From NCBI GenBank assembly GCA_012271225.1, contig JAAXGS010000020.1, positions 1 through 10,622 of the forward strand: a DNA stretch of 10,622 nt, read 5' to 3'. The notes beneath the pieces are model-generated. The model ran no database searches. It saw only the letters and a program-made list of their open reading frames with translations, and had not been told where the DNA came from. The stretch is from Dehalococcoidia bacterium. Lineage in GTDB: Bacteria; Chloroflexota; Dehalococcoidia; UBA6926. The position numbers and the translations under genes were made by a program. Shown in pieces: positions 5,899 through 10,622 of the stretch; within the stretch, counting starts at the first letter, position 1; each line of letters starts with the position of its first letter.

Positions 5899-8800
5899 GT
5901 GAAGCGTAAAGCACTTGTTATCTTGACGGTCGCGATTCTGGCCTTCGCCATGATCCCGGCCATCGGGACCCAGGCCGCGACCGGCGATGTCAAAATCGTC
6001 ACGCCGGCGGAACTCGCCAACCCCGTGAAGGCGACGGGCGAGTCGGACTTCGATGCCCTTGATGAAGTCCAGTTCGCATCCACGCAGAGCGGAGAGGAGG
6101 CCCACCTTGGGGACTCGACCAGCACGCTCTACATCGTCATTGAGGACGATGACAAGGACTCGAACCCTCTTGAGCCCGTAGAGGCATCCTTTACAGTTTC
6201 AGAAATGCTTCAAACGACGCTCGCAACGAGTAACTTGTCGCGCGTTTTCCTCTGTGTCGTTGCGGCGGAGGACGCGATGAATCGAGTGGTGGCGGATGCT
6301 AATACTTGCTCCGGAAGTGGCCCTCAGATCGCTGACAGAGACCTCCCGGACGGCTTGGATCAGAGCGACGTGGATATCGTTGTCAACGAAGTCGAGGGAT
6401 CTCTAACGACTGTTCTCACGCACCTGACTCATGAATACATTGGCGTGAGCGTGTCCGCTCTGACGGGTGGTCCCGATACTATTGATGTCACTTACTCGAC
6501 GTCCAAGCACGACACTCTCCTTGATGAGAACGGCGATTCACTCGTTGAGGTCATCAGTGATACGGGCACAACGATCCGGGTCATCGCCGATGAGAAGGAC
6601 CCTGGCGAGTTTGCCGCATCAACCGCGCTCGGAATTGGCAGCGGGGATTTTGAGGCGGAAGAGTCTCTGGACTCCGGCGTCTTCATGGCACGCTTCGGCC
6701 TGATTGAGCAGGAATGGAAGGCCATGCTCACCGAGTGGGTCGAGAATGACGGCGGTGTTCGACAAACCACCGATAGTGACACAGTGACCACGCACGTAGT
6801 GGCGGCCGGAGACGACCCCGGAGAGGACCAGGCATTCGAGTTTGATCTCGGTGGGACGGGTGCACTGGCTGTGAATACTGAGCGGAAGCTGTTTGACGCA
6901 AGCACCGACGGCGCAGTGAACAGGCCGGACGTGAACGTGACCTACACAAATGCCTCAGGCAGCAATGCGGTCGAATCTTCTTGGTCACTGACGGAGAACA
7001 AAACCACCGGCGTGGTGACGATTAGAGTTGAGACCGACGGCCTCAGCATGGTCGGAGACACCATCGACGTTGGCTACAGGACGACTCCGACCGTCTCTGC
7101 CCTTAAGACAGAGATTGGAGCGCGGGAGACCAACCCGCAGGGAAGCGCTGATCCGGGCAATCCTTCCCCCAATGTGCCCTTGGACAATGCGTTTGATGAT
7201 CTGTGCGCATCGAACACCCCTCCCTGTCAAGAGGCGCTGGACTTAGTCGCCGCCCTTGATGATGCCGCGAGGAATCTTGGAATTAATGATGCGGACGGAG
7301 CGTCGTTCCTGATCAACCGCCTGTTGGGCGTGGGTGACGGCGACGACATTCGCGTGCGGTACGATGATGCGACGTCCGGCGTCGGCATTCAGACGGCCAG
7401 GACGGTTGTCGATAGCGTGGCTCCGACGATCAGCGACTTTGACCCGGCGGACGACAGCTTCACGACGGATGACCGGTTCACTGCGACGTTCACAGTGACC
7501 GACACCGGTTCCGGGATCTTGGAGGACGCGGAAGAGAAGGAATTGGCGCGCGCGGGCAACGTCAAGTACATCGCCACGACCCTGTCCGCAGGGACACTGT
7601 CAGGGCTTAATCAAGACGACGACGTCGCTGACGGTTTCCTGTACGAGGTTGACGTCGATGTCAGAACCGAAGCCGACGCGGCAAGAGACGCCGTGGAGAA
7701 CCTTACCGTCACCTTCGGCGTTGAGGCGTACGACATTGCCCTTAACAAGGCAACGGCAAACGTGACCTTCACAGTCGACGTGATCGATCCTGAGTTGCTG
7801 TTCGCGATCACAGGCTGGGGAGCGGAGTTTGACTCGTCCGTAGACAGGAGCAAGGCCGGCGACAAGCAGGGCGCGTACGTCCTGGTCGAGGATCAGCGTG
7901 ATCGTATCGCCCTGGTGTTCAACGGCCCGGTCAATGGTGAAAGGATCCGGACCAGCGACATCGTCGTGACGGGACACACTGTCGTCGGCGTCACGTGGCT
8001 GAACAACCAGGACGCCAACGTCGTGGCGGTTGGCTCTGCCGACGTCAGCGGCACGGATGGCGACCTTGACTTCGACAAGGGCACGAGGAACACCAACCAG
8101 GCGGAGGACATCATCACGAACTCCACCTCCAGCGGCTTGGGCCTGTCTACAAATGCCATCAAACAGGACGCGAGGCACATCCTGTTCCTGCACCTGGACA
8201 CAGACCTGGATACGGACGCGACCCCCCGGGTGGAGATTGACGGCGATGACCTCAGCGATCTGGCGGGGAACGAGAACCAGAGCGACCATCAGCGGAATGC
8301 GGCGGACCACCTGTTGCCGCGCTTCACCGTGACGGTTGAGGAGTCCCTGAGCAACGAGAGCCTTGACGTCATCATCGAGGCGTCGGAGGAGCTGCAGAGG
8401 GCGCCGACCGGCGAGATCCAGTCCACTGATGGCAGCACCGAGCGAACGCTGGACGTGAACACCGAAGGATCGGAGCAGTGGTCCGTGAACGAGGACCTGG
8501 ACAGCCTGAACCTGAGTTCTACGACCGGCGTTTATGACGGCGTGTGGAATGTCGTCATCAGCGGCACGGATGATGCGGACAACGACGCGTCCGCGGCCGT
8601 GGCCAAGTGGGAGCTCGATACACAGGCGAACGACGGAGAGGCTCCGACTCGCGGCGGCGCGGTCGACGGCAAGGTCTCGCTGGAGACCAACGACGTCATC
8701 TTCCTCTCGTTGTCCTTTGATGATGAGGCGGATGAGTACACAGACGGCGGCGTCGGCGGCACGGACAGCGAGAAGTCCATCGCGCTGACCGAGATCGTCC

Positions 8801-9567
8801 TCGAGAACCTGGACAGCGACGGGAACGTGACCGGCTCGACGGAACTGGACACCAACGTGGCGCAGAGCTCCGACGGCGTGCGGCACGTGATCGCGCTGGC
8901 GGACGCGCCGATTGGCGATCACCGGCTGCAGATCGACTATGAGGACGTGGCCGGGAACTCGCCGAGCGATCCGTTCGCCTTCGCGTTCTCCGTGACTGCG
9001 CCGCAGCCCGTCAGCATCGATGTGAGTCCGGGCTGGACGCTGATCTCCGTCCCCGGGCGGCCGCAGGACATCTCCATCGGGAGTGTGCTGGGCAACTCGA
9101 CGGTGAGCGAGGTGTGGAGCCTGAACAACGAGACGAAGATCTGGCAGTACGCGCAGAAGGACTCCGCCGGGGCCTGGACGGGCACGCTGACCCAGATCGT
9201 GGATGGCCGCGCGTACTTCGTCCGCAGCTCGACGTTTGATCCGATCAGCGTCCTGCTGGAGCGGTTCAGCCCGCGGCGCACCCCGCCGCAGTACGCGGTG
9301 ACCCCCGGCTGGAACAGCATCGGCTACACGCCCGCGGGTGATGAGACCCACGTGCCGGTGGACGGCTACCTGAGCTCGCTCGGGACCAGCGGCTGGGGCA
9401 TGATCCGGATGTGGAACGCGGACGCCACGCCGCCGCAGTACGAGACGTACTATAGCAGCGGGGTCATGACGGACGGGTTCCCGGATGACGAGCACGGCGT
9501 GGCTGTGGTGCAAGCCGGAAACGGCTACCTCCTCTTCGCCACGCGGAGCGGCGCGATCGGCGGATAG
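5899..9567 (+). CDS. Secreted acidic surface (S-layer-like) protein with C-terminal PGW repeats
   Basis: A 1222-residue exported protein. The start is set at GTG 5899 because it gives a textbook Sec signal: basic n-region KRK, hydrophobic residues 5-22, then GTQA before likely cleavage near 26/27. In-frame starts at 5530, 5773 and 5824 would bury that signal. The mature chain is Asp/Glu-rich and beta-rich, with Ig-like segments such as 'VDSVAPTISDFDPADDSF' near 505-525 and repeated 'VT.TDTGSG', 'AVNRPDVNVTYTNASG' stretches. Cysteines fall in two close pairs in the N-terminal half (FLCVV...NTCSG and DLCASNTPPCQ). The last about 180 residues are two diverged copies of one domain: PGWTLISVPG (1044-1053) ending GRAYFVRSS, and PGWNSIGYTP (from 1136) ending GNGYLLFATR. 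There is no SLH domain, LPXTG motif or C-terminal membrane helix, so the PGW pair may be the cell-attachment region. The gene has its own promoter, long leader and terminator. S-layer-like is an inference from size, secretion and composition; an adhesin remains possible. Confidence 0.8.
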   Translation: MKRKALVILTVAILAFAMIPAIGTQAATGDVKIVTPAELANPVKATGESDFDALDEVQFASTQSGEEAHLGDSTSTLYIVIEDDDKDSNPLEPVEASFTVSEMLQTTLATSNLSRVFLCVVAAEDAMNRVVADANTCSGSGPQIADRDLPDGLDQSDVDIVVNEVEGSLTTVLTHLTHEYIGVSVSALTGGPDTIDVTYSTSKHDTLLDENGDSLVEVISDTGTTIRVIADEKDPGEFAASTALGIGSGDFEAEESLDSGVFMARFGLIEQEWKAMLTEWVENDGGVRQTTDSDTVTTHVVAAGDDPGEDQAFEFDLGGTGALAVNTERKLFDASTDGAVNRPDVNVTYTNASGSNAVESSWSLTENKTTGVVTIRVETDGLSMVGDTIDVGYRTTPTVSALKTEIGARETNPQGSADPGNPSPNVPLDNAFDDLCASNTPPCQEALDLVAALDDAARNLGINDADGASFLINRLLGVGDGDDIRVRYDDATSGVGIQTARTVVDSVAPTISDFDPADDSFTTDDRFTATFTVTDTGSGILEDAEEKELARAGNVKYIATTLSAGTLSGLNQDDDVADGFLYEVDVDVRTEADAARDAVENLTVTFGVEAYDIALNKATANVTFTVDVIDPELLFAITGWGAEFDSSVDRSKAGDKQGAYVLVEDQRDRIALVFNGPVNGERIRTSDIVVTGHTVVGVTWLNNQDANVVAVGSADVSGTDGDLDFDKGTRNTNQAEDIITNSTSSGLGLSTNAIKQDARHILFLHLDTDLDTDATPRVEIDGDDLSDLAGNENQSDHQRNAADHLLPRFTVTVEESLSNESLDVIIEASEELQRAPTGEIQSTDGSTERTLDVNTEGSEQWSVNEDLDSLNLSSTTGVYDGVWNVVISGTDDADNDASAAVAKWELDTQANDGEAPTRGGAVDGKVSLETNDVIFLSLSFDDEADEYTDGGVGGTDSEKSIALTEIVLENLDSDGNVTGSTELDTNVAQSSDGVRHVIALADAPIGDHRLQIDYEDVAGNSPSDPFAFAFSVTAPQPVSIDVSPGWTLISVPGRPQDISIGSVLGNSTVSEVWSLNNETKIWQYAQKDSAGAWTGTLTQIVDGRAYFVRSSTFDPISVLLERFSPRRTPPQYAVTPGWNSIGYTPAGDETHVPVDGYLSSLGTSGWGMIRMWNADATPPQYETYYSSGVMTDGFPDDEHGVAVVQAGNGYLLFATRSGAIGG
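9025..9564 (+). repeat. Tandem PGW domain duplication within the surface protein
   Basis: Two units of about 90 residues. Both begin with PGW after a valine-rich strand (SIDVSPGWTLISV; QYAVTPGWNSIGY), continue through an aromatic middle (EVWSLNNETKIWQY; MIRMWNADATPPQYETY) and end in a GxxYxxF-like strand (DGRAYFVRSS; AGNGYLLFATR). The PGW positions are 92 residues apart. Divergence is high, so the duplication is old. Confidence 0.65.
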
Positions 9568-9587
9568 CCGCGCAACGCAGCCCTAAC

Positions 9588-9611
9588 GGCGCCCGCCTGA
9601 CGGCGGGCGCC
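9588..9611 (+). other. Perfect 10-bp hairpin after the surface-protein gene
   Basis: GGCGCCCGCC (9588-9597), loop TGAC, GGCGGGCGCC (9602-9611). No T-run follows. It precedes the intrinsic terminator and could stabilise the mRNA 3' end against exonucleases. Confidence 0.6.
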
Positions 9612-9625
9612 CCGGAAGGCAAGGA

Positions 9626-9665
9626 AACGTGCCACGGGGGCAACCCCGTGGCACGTTCTCTTTTT
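9626..9665 (+). terminator. Intrinsic terminator of the surface-protein gene
   Basis: A perfect 14-bp stem, AACGTGCCACGGGG (9626-9639) with its complement at 9644-9657, closed by a GCAA tetraloop and followed by CTCTTTTT (9658-9665). Stem, loop and T-tract are all textbook, and it lies about 60 bp after the stop codon. Confidence 0.93.
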
Positions 9666-9695
9666 GCGCGGAGTGTCCGTCTCATGCGACAGCCC

Positions 9696-9744
9696 CTTTC
9701 CCCTGCCACGTCCGCCGCGTCGCGGCGGACGTGGCAGGGGAAAG
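9696..9744. repeat. 49-bp palindrome: 24-bp perfect inverted repeat around one base
   Basis: The left arm 9696-9719 is exactly complementary to the right arm 9721-9744 around T9720. The core reads CTGCCACGTCCGCCGCG. The arms start with CTTT and end with AAAG, the opposite of a rho-independent terminator on either strand. It shares the 7-mer TGCCACG and its complement with the terminator stem 60 bp to the left. It may be a REP/MITE-like element, a protein-binding palindrome or a barrier between units. It directly precedes meaB. Confidence 0.8.
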
Positions 9745-9778
9745 CCGCACGCGCTACCCTGTGATGTGAGCACTGACC

Positions 9779-10622
9779 ATGACAACCATGAATGATCTTG
9801 TCGACCGCGCCCTGTCCGGCGATCTGAACGCCGCGCCCCGCATCCTGAGCCTGCTTGAGAAGGGAGACCCGCGCGCGGGGCAGATCATGGAGCGCGTGAC
9901 GCCGCGCGCCGGACGCGCGCACCGCATCGGCATCACAGGGCCGCCGGGCGCGGGCAAAAGCACGCTGGTCGAGGCGATGACGGCGGAGTTCCGCAGACAG
10001 GGGCGAACCGTCGGTGTTCTGGTCGTCGATCCGTCCAGCCCGTTCACGGGCGGCGCGATCCTGGGCGATCGCGTCCGGATGCGGGATCACTTCCTTGATC
10101 CGGGCGTGTTCATTCGCAGCATGGCGACGCGCGGCGCGTCCGGCGGCCTGGCCGCCATCGCGCCCTCCGCCATGCGCGTGCTGGACGCCTGCGGCCTGGA
10201 CATCGTCATCGCGGAAACGGCGGGCGTCGGCCAGACGGAGCTGGACATCATGAACGCGGTGGACAGCGTCGTTGTCACAGTCGTGCCGGAGGCCGGCGAC
10301 GCGATTCAGACGATGAAGGCGGGGCTTCTGGAAATTGCGGACGTGTATGTAGTGAACAAGGCGGACCGCCCGGGCGCGAAGCGCATGGCGGCCGATCTGG
10401 AGATGACGGTTCACCTGGGCAGCCGCGACGCGGATTGGTGGGTGACGCCGGTGCTGCTGACGGAGGGCATCCGCGCCATTGGCGTGCGGGAACTGGTGGA
10501 GGCGCTGGGGCGGCACAGCGCGGCGCTGACGGAGTCCGGACGGCTGACGGCGCGGCGCGCGGCGCAGAGACGCGCGGAGTTTCAGACGGCGCTGCGGGAA
10601 CAGCTGCTGCGCCGGGTCAACG
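9779..10622 (+). CDS. meaB: MeaB/ArgK family GTPase (methylmalonyl-CoA mutase chaperone), 3'-partial
   Basis: First 281 codons of a G3E-type P-loop GTPase that guards adenosylcobalamin loading and integrity of methylmalonyl-CoA mutase (the human counterpart is MMAA). The frame runs off the right edge; related proteins are about 310-340 residues, so little is missing. From ATG 9779: Walker A GPPGAGKS (54-61); Asp84 in VVDPSSPFTGGAILGDRVRM, the family signature and switch region; SMATRGASGG; ETAGVGQTE (146-154), the Walker B/switch II region; and base-specificity motif NKAD (193-196). A second ATG three codons on (9788) is equally plausible; neither has a clear Shine-Dalgarno. The old 'ArgK' name (arginine transport kinase) is a historical misannotation. 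Mutase or epimerase genes may follow outside the window. The immediate upstream neighbour is the 49-bp palindrome. Confidence 0.95.
   Translation, partial: MTTMNDLVDRALSGDLNAAPRILSLLEKGDPRAGQIMERVTPRAGRAHRIGITGPPGAGKSTLVEAMTAEFRRQGRTVGVLVVDPSSPFTGGAILGDRVRMRDHFLDPGVFIRSMATRGASGGLAAIAPSAMRVLDACGLDIVIAETAGVGQTELDIMNAVDSVVVTVVPEAGDAIQTMKAGLLEIADVYVVNKADRPGAKRMAADLEMTVHLGSRDADWWVTPVLLTEGIRAIGVRELVEALGRHSAALTESGRLTARRAAQRRAEFQTALREQLLRRVN

Noticed and set aside
7600..9513. 637-codon open frame on the minus strand
   Set aside because: It is antisense to the surface-protein gene; the translation is Arg/His/Val-rich without motifs, and its openness follows from strong G/C bias at the third codon position.
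1..10622. CRISPR arrays, tRNA or rRNA genes, insertion sequences
   Set aside because: No regularly spaced direct repeats, tRNA cloverleaf signatures, rRNA blocks or transposase motifs were seen on either strand.

Overview
The window is a high-GC bacterial chromosome segment with every convincing gene on the + strand. It most resembles Chloroflexota, perhaps the SAR202/Dehalococcoidia side. This rests on Rho with a long Arg/Pro/Gln-rich N-terminal extension, a secreted acidic surface protein ending in two PGW-type repeats, a MeaB GTPase and GC-rich codon use. The taxonomy is an inference; no rRNA or other decisive marker is present.

Layout: (1) 1-693, C-terminal two thirds of an M42 aminopeptidase whose start lies outside the window. 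(2) 847-1450, a small accessory islet: a membrane protein with a C-terminal His-Cys3 zinc-ribbon-like motif, followed 19 bp later by the frameshifted, truncated beginning of a DNA methyltransferase with a readable DPPF motif. (3) 1461-5328, a housekeeping block: a promoter, a hairpin-rich leader, pyrG (CTP synthase) and rho (transcription terminator). The pyrG-rho gap holds a 38-nt stretch with no G and 55% C, which looks like a Rho-loading (rut) site. (4) 5493-9665, a self-contained surface-protein unit: a strong sigma-70-type promoter, a leader of about 370 nt with several GNRA-capped hairpins, a 1222-residue secreted protein, and tandem hairpins ending in an intrinsic terminator. (5) 9696-9744, a perfect 24-bp inverted repeat around one base. 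(6) 9779 to the window end, meaB, cut by the right edge.

PyrG and Rho are core nucleotide and transcription functions and are probably co-transcribed. The surface-protein gene is insulated by its own promoter and terminator. MeaB normally serves methylmalonyl-CoA mutase, so related genes may lie to the right. I see no complete new multi-gene system. The best leads are non-coding: the long structured leader, a TTGAC-N4/5-GTCAA inverted repeat laid over the -35 boxes of both good promoters, the G-free tract before rho, and the 49-bp palindrome. The methyltransferase relic with its zinc-ribbon partner looks like the remains of a mobile or phage-related cassette.
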